A DNA stretch of 64,000 bases from Enchytraeus crypticus (taxonomy: Eukaryota; Annelida; Clitellata; Enchytraeida; Enchytraeidae), in contig CAJHZI010000191.1 in assembly GCA_905160935.1 (NCBI GenBank), positions 93,501 through 157,500 on the forward strand, written 5' to 3'. A model generated the notes under the pieces. It worked only from the letters and a program-made list of their open reading frames with translations. It was not told where the DNA came from and made no database searches. Below, piece by piece: positions 1 through 10,937 of the stretch. Position 1 is the first letter of the stretch; every line of letters begins with the position of its first letter. The translations under genes and the position numbers were made by a program.

Positions 1-289
1 TTATCATCATGTCGTGATTTCATGGGAAAACAATCAACAGGCGCATCTATTATTTTCCAAATCAGCTTAAAATGTAGTAAAACCATAAGGAATGGATTAA
101 AATACTTAATTTGATTGATTTAATTACTGCATTCAGGTTTGACATCTTTTTCAGGAAATATTTATACGTAGAAATCTACTGAACATATACTTCAAAATAA
201 CTAAGTATACAGTACAAAATGGCAGAGATAGAACTTGAATTCCTTGAAATGACGGATTGAAAGCTGCTTATAGCTCTATTATAGCTCAA

Positions 290-395
290 TCGACACTGGC
301 TGGAGCCAGTGGCGATGTCGGTAAGATATTCGACCGCGGATCAATATGTGCGGGGTTCAAATCCTGGGCTCGCCCGTTAAGCTCGCTTAATAGTG
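290..395 (+). mobile_element. SINE-A (tRNA-derived), 3'-truncated copy
   Basis: A-box-like TGGCGATGTCGG and B-box-like GGGTTCAAATCCTGG about 45 bp apart, as in tRNA-derived SINE heads, followed by GCTCGCCCGT. The usual TGAGGAAACTGACGTTAAC tail is missing. Confidence 0.8.
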
Positions 396-536
396 AACTG
401 AAGAATTCAATTATGAAGTCGAATCACATCAAGAAGGGGTCAAATAAAGACTCGTAAGAATAAGTAAGTGATTGCAGGGTAAATGTCCTATTAGGTAGGG
501 TACCTGGGTTAGACTTAATATATTACATACATATAA

Positions 537-690
537 CCCGTATTGTGTACGGGTTGCTGAAGACTAGACCAATCGTGGACTGTGCGCGTCGTGAAAGGCG
601 GCATAGCAATAAGACCTAAACCAACGTCAGAATGGGCATTCGGTTGGTGAGCGACTAGGCTCCAAAAAGGAATGGGGATAGAGTATAAAG
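537..690 (+). mobile_element. SINE-R' copy
   Basis: Shares the CCCGTGTTGTG...GGG and GTCGTAAAAGGCGAC head with SINE-R, then differs: AACCAACGTCAGAA, GAGCATTC and TAGGCTCCA blocks. Other copies lie at 9751, 27091 and 41911. Confidence 0.65.
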
Positions 691-1082
691 GATTGAGGAT
701 AGGGGTTTGAGGCATTTTGAGTTGAAATTATCTTAGATCATTAATAAACCTGATTGTAAAGCTTCTAACATCTTGAGCTCGGCTTACTTAACTATCCATT
801 GAAAATGATCCATGGTGACGGAACAGAAAATGCCCGTTTAACGTTTGTTTCTTTACTGTCATGGAGAGTTTGACGAGGTTTTCTAACCCCTGGCTTCTTG
901 CTTATCAGGTAAGCACGATAGCAATTCGGGCACCAGTTAATTCGAATATATTTCACGCACAAATCTGCTTTGATTGATCCATTGCCCGATGAATTATGAA
1001 TGACGAATTATAAATGATGAACTATGAAATGTGAATGATGAATTAAGAATGATGAATTATGATGTCTACTGCATTGTCTAAC

Positions 1083-1365
1083 CAATTTTCGTTAACCAGA
1101 GATTGAAACTCCATTCTCATTCTACAGCCGCTCTCTTTTTTATGTAAACAGAGCGTTGTCAGTTTGTAAAGATTGTCCAGTCCTATCCAGTAGTCAGAGC
1201 CTAAGCTCCCAAACCCAGCCTGATACTGAGAGTAGGTTTTAGAGAAGTTGAAGGAACCTCCGTAACGCTCTTGAGTGATGATCCAACCGTGGACAGAGCG
1301 TACTGGAATAGAAGCGGTGTCGCCTGGCAGTGTTAAGGAAGTGTTAATGTACACCGCCTGATACC
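1083..1365 (-). CDS. exon 3: N-terminal half of fibrinogen-like domain
   Basis: Acceptor TTTCTGACAG| at 1366; the exon opens in phase 1, matching exon 2. The translation contains GWIITQERYGGSFNF, then YQAGFG and DYWIGLDNLYKLT, the core signature of fibrinogen-related domains, then a C-R-M-R-M-E-F strand. The most likely donor is TTG|GTTAGA at 1083/1082, but its use is uncertain. The calcium-site and C-terminal parts are not in the window. Confidence 0.75.
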
Positions 1366-4300
1366 CTGTCAGAAATATATCATCTGTATGAGGCTAGTTC
1401 TCTAATTAAGGAATATCGCGTTATATGAAGTAAAAGAGCTAATGTTAACGTCGGTTTCCTCACTCGTAAGCGATGTTAGTGACGGGTGAGCCCAGGATTT
1501 GAACCCGCATATACTGATCCGCGGTCGAATACCTAACCGACATCGCCACTGGCTCCAGCCAATTTCTGAGAGAAGGTTGGGTTTTTATCAGGTCCTTGTT
1601 TTCTGTACAGAACATAGGGCGGCAACATTCCTCCATTCGTTTCTATCATCAGCAATCTTCACAGCGTCTTCCCGTGAAATGTTTAATGCACTCAATTCCT
1701 TGTTGATTATATTTAGCCAATTACTTCTAGGTCTTCCTCGTTTCCTTTTTCCTTGAGTTGGCTTCCAGTTGACTGCAGTCTTTGAGTATATATTCTCAGA
1801 CATTATCAGTAAATGGCCTGAAAACCCCAACCTTCTCTCAGAAACTATTTCATGTAATTTTCTTTGTCCACTCCTTTCGAGTACTGTTTCATTTTTGACA
1901 TGGTCCCTTTCTCTCTCTTAGTGCACTGCCTACTAGCAGGTCCATGGTATATAACGTCTCCACTCTTTTCTGTCTTACGCCTTCCTCTTCATTTCCACAT
2001 ATGAGTGGATCGTGGTCCCAATAGTGGCTATTTAAAATTCTTCTGAGGCACCTTTGTTGGAAACAGTTTAATTTATGCTTTATTTTATTAGTACTTTCCG
2101 AGGATTCACATGCATACATTAAAGCTGGTTTAATAATTGTTAAATATATTTTTATCTTTAATTGCCCCTCAATTTTATTACTCTTCCAAATATTTTGGAG
2201 CTTTTGGAATACGTCATATGCTTTACCAAATCTACAATCCATATCTCTTTCACTTGACTAATTTTGCAATATTGTACTGCCTAGATACGTGAACTTTTTT
2301 ACCCTTTGCTTTGATTAACTCTTATCATGAATATGTCTGCTTTGATTAACTCTTATCATGAATATGTCTGCTTTGATTAACTCTTATCATGAATATGTCT
2401 GCTTTGATTAACTCTTATCATGAATATGTCTGCTTTGATTAACTCTTATCATGAATATGTCTGCTTTGATTAACTCTTATCATGAATATGTCTGCTTTGA
2501 TTAACTCTTATCATGAACATGTTTGCTTTGATTAACTCTTATCATGAATATGTCTGCCTCTGCAGTTGTCAGTTGTGAGGATTTTGTCTTTTCAGTGCTA
2601 ATTATTAATCCAACTTTTGTAGTATTTTCTTCAAATGCTGCTGTCAGCTCTTGCAGTTGATGACTGTTAATTCATAATTACTTTACTATTATTTTTATAA
2701 TAAATAGGAAGGTCTATTAAAAGAGGTCATAGAAGGTAGAATGGAAGGAAACAGAGGCAGGGGCAGGGGCAGGCCGAGATTAGGTATATTAGATGATTTA
2801 AAGACCCACTCATATGTGGAAATGAAGAGGAAAGCGGAAGACAGAGAAGAGTGAGGCGTTATATACCATGAACCTGCCAGTAGGCAGTGCACTAACAGAG
2901 AGAGAAAGAGAGAGAGAGAGATTATTTTAATTTTATTGACAGATTAAAACTTTGACATATCACAAATGTGTTAGAACATATATTAAGTTACATGTGGTTC
3001 TATAACCTGTATCTGTTGTACATTTGGCCCAAGCTCTACCCTCCACCAGACAGTAGAGAGAGCAGTCGCTCTCGTTCCTCAAGCACGTGTGATACAGTTT
3101 TCCGTTATACGTGAAGGGAAATGAGCAGTTCAGCGCTGATATGCCTTTAGGGCCACAGTAAATCAATTAAGTAGACAATTAATCACTTACTCGAGTTTAT
3201 TTGTTCATTTTAAATAATTCAATTAGGACGGGATTTAACGCAGTCGGTTAAGGCGCGCTTCAATAAACTATGCTAAGCTTCGTCAAGCATAGTTGGTACA
3301 TGGATGGAAGACCACGTCAGAAGACGTGTTGACTGCTTTGAATGAAAATTTCCCAGAGGTCCGCAGAGCAGAGGTTCAACTTGCAAAACTCAGGAAGTGT
3401 TCGGCCAAAATATTTCACTTCACATATATTAATATTTCTGCAGAATGTAATCTACCAGTCGGTCGAATTCATTCAAAAAGAATCCCGGCCACACTCTTCT
3501 TGGCATCAAATGATCAACGATAATTGAATGAGTGTGACATAAGCCACACTAAAATATTAAAAAAAATTATTCACTCAACTTTTTTTCAAGGCTATACATG
3601 CCAACGCCAGAAAAATCCAATAGAAGGCGGGAGGCCTCTACTGCTACGAATAACAAAATTATCAAAATTTAAATAAATACACTAGCTTATGCTTTACAAA
3701 TTGACACAATATTTACTTTGCAGTTGCTAGAATTTGACCAATGACGTGTTTAGAAAGAAATATACAGGTCTGCGGGACATTGTGGTAAGATAATAACGTA
3801 ATACTGAAGTTACTGTTCAGTGAGTCAAATTAAATAATAATTAATTCAATCAATTAAAGTCTAATTAAATAACCTGAGTCTATACATGCAGTTTAAATGC
3901 TGGTCAAACGTTGAATGAGCAGGAGAAATGATCACATTAGTAATTTCATTTCGTTCTCTCCCTTGCACTGAACTGACAAGCCTACTATTGATTTGTTTAA
4001 GCTTAAGTTTATTTCAAAAGAATAGAATATATATGCTTATCTCTTGCTAATTTGTATATAGTATGTATTTCTAAGAATATTAATGCATTAAAAATGATAA
4101 TGACAAAATTAACGTTAAACGACTGTCATAGCATGCTACTGGATTTTACCTGAGTTCAGATAATCCAATCGGCTTTCTGTAGTCTGCAGCATTATAAATA
4201 GTAACAAATAGCTCATCAAATTGTGGTCAAGATATGGTTATCGTACCATCAAAAACGCTATCATCGTCGCGAAAGTATCATCCCGTTCTTCATAATCACA

Positions 4301-5677
4301 TAGTCAAATTTGTATCAAAATTATTATCATCACCAGCGGATCAATCTTTTACCAGTACTAACATCATCATTGAGTCAAACAGTATCACAATCATTATTTA
4401 AAACCATTTTGATTAAATCATCTCATATAGTATATTGCACGCCTAGTAGCCATATTAAACGGAAGTGCATTTCCAGTTCAGGCCATGCAGATCACTATTT
4501 AAACATTCGGGCCAAGATAATGAACTAAATTGACAAGATAGTTATTCAAGATGAGTAGAAAATAGGAAAAATGACAAGAAAATAACACAAGGTACAGAAG
4601 TAGCATTAAACTCCTATTTTAAATACATGTAGAAGTCTAATGCAATTTCTATAGCTTGTGCGAAAAAATATGAATGATAAAATATTCTCAAATATCGTAA
4701 CTTTTAATATTCCTCGTTGATGGTAGGCTATAATTTATTGTCTATCTATATCCCTTTTAAATTTAGTCATTTCTATACATTTTATGGTTTCAGGATATAC
4801 TTCGTGCAATTGTACGAATATAAATTGTTTATCTCTATCTTGTGCTCTTCAAAGTACTCCGTCGATTAATTACTTAATAAATACTCAATCAATTACTTAA
4901 TCAATTACTTAATTAAATACTTAGTACTGCATAAATTCATCCGCAGAGATCAAGCCTTTATATAAACTCCATGCAACCTTTATCTTGAATAAATATGCAT
5001 TTGATGTAGTTTCTAATTGTGTTCTTTAATTTTCTCCTTGGTCGCCTCATACGACACGTCCAGTCTATGGCCGGTCTATTCTTTATCGGTCTGAATGCAG
5101 CACTGTAGCAAGTGATTGGAGCCAGTGGCGAAGTCGGTAAGACACTCGACCGAGGATCAGTATGTGCGGGGTTCAAATCCTGGGCTCGCCCGTCACTGAT
5201 ATAGCTTTCGAGTGAAGAAACTGACGCTAACCTTAGCTTTACCAGCTTTTATTTAGCTTTATCAAGTATTCTACTCGCCTCATAGCTGTAGCAAGGCGGC
5301 ATGGCAGCATTGGAATAAGCGCCATCAGCATCAGTTCTATCGAGACTGTTGACATAACAACTAGGTCGAGTCCTGAACACCTCACAGATACCACTCGTGG
5401 GATAGATGTTGAAGGACTTGCATCCCAGCACATCCTTCTCACAGGTCCTCGCGCAATCCAGTCCAGACCTCACCTTCAGCGTGACGTTACTGGGTTGCCT
5501 CACAGCGCACAGGGGTGTTCCAGATATCTCTGATCTGATCCTGGTGAAGTCAGCTCTTCTGGGAGAGGTCAGGGGAGGTATGGATTGAGAGGTGACTGGT
5601 TGAGTGCAGAGTGTCAGTAAGTACTGACAAGTAAGTACTGACAAGTAAGTACTGACTAGTACGTACAGGCTTGTCAT
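1083..5677 (-). CDS. secreted PAN / FN2-like / fibrinogen-domain protein (FREP-like), 3' end off the window
   Basis: Modelled as three exons on the minus strand: 5677-5275, 3144-3007 and 1365-1083. The first two introns are both phase 1, so the exons join in frame. The order is a hydrophobic N-terminus (residues 1-31), a PAN/apple-like cysteine module, a short fibronectin-II-like module, then the first half of a fibrinogen-like domain. Fibrinogen-related proteins are usually secreted lectin-like recognition molecules; that role is inferred from family knowledge. The fibrinogen domain stops after about 90 of the usual 200 or so residues, and no remaining exon is visible between 1 and 1082, so the gene probably continues to the left. 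Introns carry a tRNA/5S SINE, LINE pieces and SINE-A copies. Splice sites are inferred from sequence only. Confidence 0.7.
1440..1561 (-). mobile_element. SINE-A copy
   Basis: The full head with both boxes and the 3' part (GAGGAAACCGACGTTAACAT) on the minus strand; it abuts LINE A. Confidence 0.82.
1908..2012 (-). mobile_element. LINE B 3'-end fragment nested in LINE A
   Basis: 105 bp of LINE B 3' end with its GAGAGAG tail, flanked by the 7-bp direct repeat TGGTCCC (1901-1907 and 2013-2019). LINE A reading resumes on either side. Confidence 0.8.
2309..2556. repeat. 31-bp minisatellite, 8 copies
   Basis: Eight head-to-tail units of exactly 31 bp starting CTTTGATTAACTCTTATCAT, with only the seventh diverged. 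It lies inside LINE A coding sequence. Confidence 0.95.
2707..2922 (+). mobile_element. LINE B 3'-end fragment
   Basis: Encodes LLKEVIEGRMEGNRGRGRGR, then RPRLGILDDLKTHSYVEMKR, followed by ACCTGCCAGTAGGCAGTGCA and an (AG)n tail. Severely 5' truncated. Confidence 0.8.
3007..3144 (-). CDS. exon 2: fibronectin type II-like module
   Basis: 138 nt, a symmetric 1-1 phase exon bounded by TAAAG| and CACAG|GTTATA-type sites. It encodes 46 residues with the FN2 hallmark C-S-F-P-F-x-Y-N-G-K-x-Y-x-x-C, then a conserved Trp and a closing Cys. Five cysteines are present instead of the canonical four. A symmetric exon of this kind fits exon shuffling. Confidence 0.65.
3226..3530 (+). mobile_element. tRNA/5S SINE (SINE-B), diverged copy
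   Basis: tRNA-like TTTAACGCAGTCGGTTAAGG, then a 5S-like GGTACATGGATGGAAGACCA followed by a GTGTTGACTGCTTTGAATGA body. In intron 1 of the FREP-like gene. Confidence 0.6.
5112..5253 (+). mobile_element. SINE-A copy in FREP-like gene intron 1
   Basis: Both pol III boxes (TGGCGAAGTCGG, GGGTTCAAATCC) and the tail ending TTAGCTTTACCAGC. It ends 22 bp from the exon 1 donor. Confidence 0.85.
5275..5677 (-). CDS. exon 1: signal peptide plus PAN/apple-like domain
   Basis: 403 nt, ending A|GTAGAA (phase 1). The start codon at 5677-5675 is the first Met of the frame, and the first 30 or so residues are hydrophobic and signal-peptide-like. Residues about 54-110 have a PAN/apple-like cysteine spacing: C57, C75, C79, C86, C98 and C107, with the typical C-x(6)-C-x-S-F core around residues 79-89. 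Part of the signal peptide is encoded by three 14-bp direct repeats (5616-5657). An alternative is that those repeats are intronic and the exon starts at an acceptor near 5610, in which case the signal peptide lies elsewhere. Confidence 0.65.
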
Positions 5678-6008
5678 CGCGGCCTTTGATTTGTGAAATT
5701 TCTACCCGTAGAGCTGATTTAAAAATAATTATGATTTACTGTTAGGATATGAAAAGAAAGACTTTCAGAATTAATTTTATTTACTCAAAAATAACTTAAT
5801 TAAAGTATAGCTCAATCTAAGTGAAACGGTGGTCTTAGTTTTATTAGTAATAAGTAGTGCTTTATTTAGACCTTGTTGCCTCTTTAACAATGTAGGAAGG
5901 TTGAAATTTAGATAAACGATTTTGAGCAAACGCCAAAATCAATCTCGCATAAAACACGGCATTTATAATTTTCCGATTATTGCAAAATAATATCATATAA
6001 TTTACTAC

Positions 6009-6856
6009 ACTGTTTTTTTATAACTGATACCCCAAATTGTTCTAACACTAAAGTCATAAGAAGTCGACCAATGTCCTTGAAATTTACAGTGCTAAACCAA
6101 CAGCCAATTCTACCAAACACAGAGAAGTTTCGTTTGAATATCTTTCATAATGTGAAAGTTATAGTTTTGTGAATAGAAGTGGGGTCAGATAAGAAATTTT
6201 CAATACAGGATTCCGGGCGTATTACATTTAGCGTAGATTATCTCTACAAAAATACTAGCTAACACTCAATTTATTTTCTGCTAATGCTGTTTTGAAGAGC
6301 AATCATTTCTTTTCAAAACGATGTAAAATACGTGCTGATAAGTTCTTAATTGACGTAGTTATTGAACTTTTAATGCATGCATTGCATGCCTGGGTACAAC
6401 TACTATCACCACAGCCATTGCAGCGGCGTCCTGTAGCGCCACAGTTAAAATAACTTCTTCGTTTATTCTCTTCATGCAATGCGGGCATAAATAAGTTCAA
6501 TAACTTTGTCAATTAAGAACATATCAGCACGTATTTTACGTCGTATTGAAAAGAAATGATTGCTCTTCAAAACAGTATTAGTAGAAATTTTAAATTGCGT
6601 GTTAGCTAGTATTTTTTTATAGAGCTAATCTACGCTAAATGTAACGCGCCCGTAATCCTGTATTGGACATGTCTTATCTGACCCCACTTCTATTCGCGAA
6701 ACCATAACTTTCACGTTATTAAAGATATTCAAACGAAATTTATCTACGCTTTGCGGACTTGGCTTCTAGTTAAGTGCTGTAAATATCAAGAATATCGGTC
6801 AACTTCTTACGACATTATTGTTAAAACAATTTGGGGTATCAGTTATAAAAAACACT
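6009..6856. mobile_element. foldback element with long inverted repeats
   Basis: The left arm (about 6009-6390) and right arm (about 6474-6856) are imperfect inverted copies sharing blocks such as ATAACTGATACCCCAAATTG and GAAGAGCAATCATTTCTTTT around an 84-bp centre. No coding capacity is seen. A related copy lies at 62160-62720. Confidence 0.85.
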
Positions 6857-7124
6857 ATGCATATACTTACTGGCAGTTACGGAATAATAATTTTTCGTAG
6901 ATATTCAGATATTCCAGGGAATTCCTGAGCAACTGAGGCTTCTTATATTAATTGTTATATTGCTCTATATTATGTTAGTTGTTAGTGTTTATCCAACTCG
7001 CCGATGACCACTGGTCGTGTGTTGAATATCACCAGAGCGTTCTCAAACAGTAGCCTACCATATCTTTCTCTCTCTCCGTCTTTCTCTCTCTCTCTCTCTC
7101 GTGTTCTGTTACGCGGTGGGTCCA

Positions 7125-7378
7125 AGGTTTAAGATTTTTATTTACAGTCTGATGTCACTCTACATCTCTCAACAAGCTGCCCTCCATCGATCAACACGTT
7201 AATCTATTCACAAAATGCTTTGCCATTTGGCCCTTATCCACATCTAAATGTAACCTACAACTTCTGAGATTAAAGGCCTCCGAGATATTTATCCATTGTC
7301 TTCCTCAGTTCTTGCATAGTCGACTCTTACGACACGTGTATTTTGCGGTTGGTCTATTCTTCATTGGTACGATAACAA
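7125..7378 (-). mobile_element. SINE-R, diverged copy
   Basis: Retains the AGATCAACA...GTTAATC, TTCTGAG and CGACACGTG...GGTTGGTCTATTCTTCATTGG blocks of the family; indels are frequent. Confidence 0.6.
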
Positions 7379-7984
7379 CACTAACGTCATATCCTTAAGA
7401 CACCGATATTAAATTTGCTTAACAATAACGTTTTATACAAAAACATTTATTTCTCAAAATATTGCACTGATGCTTTTGTAAGCATATTGCTATTTCTATA
7501 TTTGAAAAATCCCTTGCTGTTACGACATTAACCAGGCTACTCTTTGCTAGTTATTTAGTGCACAGTCGTGTCTTCTAACTTGTTTCGTTTTAAGCATTCT
7601 GTTACAGACCTTGGAATAAGAAGACGATTGTAATCATAATTGATCGCATTCTGTTTAGAAGATTCATCTCGTAGCGATTGTCTACATTCGGTTTTACGAA
7701 TGAATATCAGTAGAACTCTGTCAACGACCCACTAGAGCCGTATCTATGCCTGAGAAATAATTGTCATGAAGCTTAGTTCAAATCTTTCGAACAAAATCAA
7801 TGGCTAATAGTTGCTAGAGAAATGATAGAAAAACTTGATCCATTTTAGTATACTTTATCTACAATTATTTACTGATAATCTTAGAATAATAAGCGCAGAC
7901 TAAAATTCTTCATCGAAATATTCTCCAATAAGTAATATCCGCTTCTCATATTTAGGCCTATACATGTTCATGTACATGTGTCTC

Positions 7985-8262
7985 TCTCTCTCTCTTAGTG
8001 CACTGCCTACTGGCAGGTCCATGGTATATAACGCCTCCACTATTCTCTATTTTCCGTTTTTCTCTTCACGTCAACATGCGAGTGGATATTTAAATCATCT
8101 ATAGCTTTCCTTTTGATATACCATTGTTCTTGGGGGACTCTGCTTATGATGAGGTGGGCCCCCTGTGCCTTTCTCAGCTTCGTCTAACATTTACTGGGCA
8201 GGGGCGTCATTCCCTGAGAAAACAATCCTTTTTACCCAGGAATCCTGTTTACACATGTTGTT
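7985..8262 (-). mobile_element. LINE B-tailed non-autonomous element (family E)
   Basis: The 3' half is the end of LINE B (THSYVEMKRK region through CACTAAGAGAG); the 5' half is unrelated to LINE B and starts in a GGGAATGACGCCCCTGCCCA region. Similar chimeric copies lie at 16322-16568 and 50408-50650. Confidence 0.7.
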
Positions 8263-9265
8263 CATGTGTATAAACATAAATTCGTTAACATATTATTCAA
8301 CTCATTCTCCCGTACCAATTTTATTCTAAGTTAGAGCATGAACAGATTGAAACTTCATTGGTTACTTGACCATATTACAGTCCACAAAGTTTTCTAGAAC
8401 TTCGGCGGCACACAACCCTCGTTTTTTAAGTCAAAATCTTAATAAATGTAAGCGATATCATGTTTTGATTTTTGGTTACTACTTTTATTAATCTGGAAAA
8501 TAAATTATAAAAAATTACTTACTATTCTCTGGCTAGTTCTCTCACAATTTCTCCGTCTATTCAGTGGATAAACTCATTAACTCCTTCCATCCAGAAGGAA
8601 AGATTCCTTAGCAGATGGCTATGCTTACTCCAGTGGTCATATGTAATAAATGACCCTGTCGTCAGAAATGTTCAGGACTTGATTTTAGTCACAATCTATT
8701 ACAACTTCAAGAGCCCCTAATGATATTATCTAATGTTGTTTAACTAGATTAATTAATAAATAAATATTTTATTAAATAGAATTTTACTATTACAAAGATT
8801 TTTACACTTGATCTCATTTCAGTGCCTTTGAGTATAGCGTTTTATAGCGTTATAATTGCAATTATTATCATATTTTGTAGTACAAACGGAAGGAGTTTAC
8901 AGATAACACAGTTAAAAGAAAACGATTACAAAATAATTTCAACATTTCTGAATACGCAACATTTCTGGTTTTCATCTACGTTTGAATGCTGAACAAAGAT
9001 GAATCGATGGCTTACTCAATATTCATGAATCAATAAGATGGCCGAGTGTGTAACTATTGTTTATTCTCCAATGGTGATCTTTTATCCGAACTTTAGTTCT
9101 TTGACCTATTGCCGATGAAAAAGAACTAAGTGAAAAAGAAAATCAAAACCAGATGCAGTTAGATACAGTAGATTATTAAAAATAACAAATAGAATTAAAG
9201 TAGATAGATAAATATTGTATTTACACGAAAATAACAATGAAACTGTACACTGTGCATATCTCTCC

Positions 9266-9392
9266 TCAGTGCACTGCCAAGTGGCAGGTTCAAGGTACAT
9301 ATTCATACTCAAAGTCTGCTTTCTCGCTCCATAAGAGCACTCCTTAGATCAACATGTTTATCCCTTCACAAAGTCTATGCCTTATCCATGGT
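9266..9392 (-). mobile_element. SINE-R, 5'-truncated copy
   Basis: The last 125 bp of SINE-R, from CAGTGCACTGCCAAGTGGCA to the CTATGCCTTATCCAT block, close to consensus. Confidence 0.75.
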
Positions 9393-9632
9393 ACTGTGCA
9401 TATAAAGACGTGAAAAATGGACATACAGGCCCGAAGGCTCTGACGCATGCCCACAAATGCTATCATTAAATCAAAACCAGTTTACGGTACAAAATTGCAA
9501 TTATTCATATCTAAAATAATGATATATATGAAATTTGTCATAGTAGCAAAGTAGTGTCAAACGTCAGAATATACTACGATCAATGGACTGGTGTAAGGAA
9601 AATGGAATAAACTGCCTAACGGTTTAAACATG

Positions 9633-9915
9633 TGCGATAGTGCTGAACCGAGAGCAGGATAACTACATCGTCAGTCTACTGAATCTGGAAGAGAAGAACA
9701 GTTAGAGTCTTCTGCAGCTTTTTAAGTTTTACTGCTACTGTAGAATCAACCCGTGTTGTGTTCGAGTTTTGAAAAATAGGCCAACCGTAGATTTCACGTG
9801 TTGTAAAAGACGACAAGGCACTAATATCTAAACCAACGTCAGAAAATAAAGGGCATTCCGTTAATGAGCGTCTAGGCTCTAAAAACTGGTGCAAAATTTC
9901 TAATACCGACACTAG
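9633..9915 (+). pseudogene. duplicated C-type lectin exon 2 fragment with adjoining intron and SINE
   Basis: The sequence 9633-9700 repeats the last third of the lectin exon at 41662-41862 (NREQDNYIVSLLNLEEKN), and similarity runs on through intron sequence and a SINE-R' copy, matching about 41798-42075. There is no acceptor or upstream domain half, so it is a dead fragment. It lies just beyond the 3' end of GST A. Confidence 0.8.
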
Positions 9916-10107
9916 TTAAACTTTAATTTAAGAGAATAGGTTGATGTTGATAATCATTATTAGTATTGTAAAAGTTGATCAATTCAATTCTTCAGAGGAC
10001 TTATTGAACTATAGTGATCTCGGGGTTGATCAAAATATAAAAAAACTAGTCCTGATAGTTTAGTGATCACTCGGCCCGCTACTCGTATTGCACATCAGTT
10101 GATATTA

Positions 10108-10272
10108 TCAGAAGCTGTAGGCTGGTCGTCTCTTCAGGTATTCGGCGATCCTGGGATGTTGCTGTACGTTGTAGTAGATCTTGTGGAGAGATGGGTGAGT
10201 GGTTAGAATGTTTGGCATGTTGGGCAGGAGAATCTCTATGACCGAGAAGAAATGAATATCAGCTAGTGAAAT
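10108..10272 (-). CDS. GST A exon 5 and stop
   Basis: 165 nt after acceptor TATTGCAG|. It starts [18 protein letters not shown], the usual C-terminal core after an aligned splice site, and ends in TGA. The size is identical to exon 5 of GST B. Confidence 0.92.
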   Translation of the reverse strand: MSLADIHFFSVIEILLPNMPNILTTHPSLHKIYYNVQQHPRIAEYLKRRPAYSF

Positions 10273-10803
10273 CTGCAATAACAACAAAATAACAGAAACT
10301 ATATGAATTTGCAACAACAGCAAAATAACAGAAAATATGAGTGTGTAATAACAGGAAGATAATAAACAATCTATGAATATGCAACAACAGCAAAGATAGC
10401 AAAATATCTCATAAATTTAGGCGAATGTTTAAATAATTAAATCTACAGTAGACCTACAAAATGTATAAATATGCAAATAATCGGTATATGCTCAACCAAT
10501 AAATATAGTTCTACAACGGCAGTAAGATATATTGTCCAGTGATTATCATTTTACCATTTAGAGCAATTTACCCCCCTCCCCCCTTGAGCGCTGTGACTAT
10601 ATCAGGGGGCGTTGGCGGCTACTAGAAAACTGGGGAGTCTCGCGATGGCACATGATGGATTCAAAATTGACCATAAATGCATAAAGCCAAACATTTTAAG
10701 TGATTACATTTAAATTAAAATAAATTATTATTTGAGAATTTTATCGCTGCGGAAGATCACATCTAAAGCAAAGGATGGCTTATGATGCCGGCATGGAGCG
10801 CAC

Positions 10804-10893
<90 letters not shown>

Positions 10894-10900
10894 GAGAGAG

Positions 10901-10937
<37 letters not shown>

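Larger units (their letters stand above)
1564..2665 (-). mobile_element. LINE A: broken non-LTR retrotransposon, reverse transcriptase C-terminal part
   Basis: Minus-strand frames encode the end of a non-LTR reverse transcriptase: a KVGLIISTEKTK block after the missing YADD motif, FTYLGS, IWKSNKI, LNCFQQRCLRRIL, RRLGFSGHLLIMSE and a closing KPTQGKRKRGRPRSNWL tail. It is interrupted by an eight-copy 31-bp minisatellite (2309-2556) and by a LINE B 3' fragment (1908-2012). A 20-odd-bp piece of its own sequence recurs inverted at 1564-1586. The clade was not assigned; the tail resembles RTE-type elements. Confidence 0.75.

Noticed and set aside
290-395. tRNA gene suggested by A- and B-box motifs
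   Set aside because: The sequence recurs about fifteen times with a common non-tRNA tail, and no intact cloverleaf was found; it is SINE-A.
2309-2556. CRISPR-like array
   Set aside because: Units are contiguous with no spacers and lie in eukaryotic LINE sequence.
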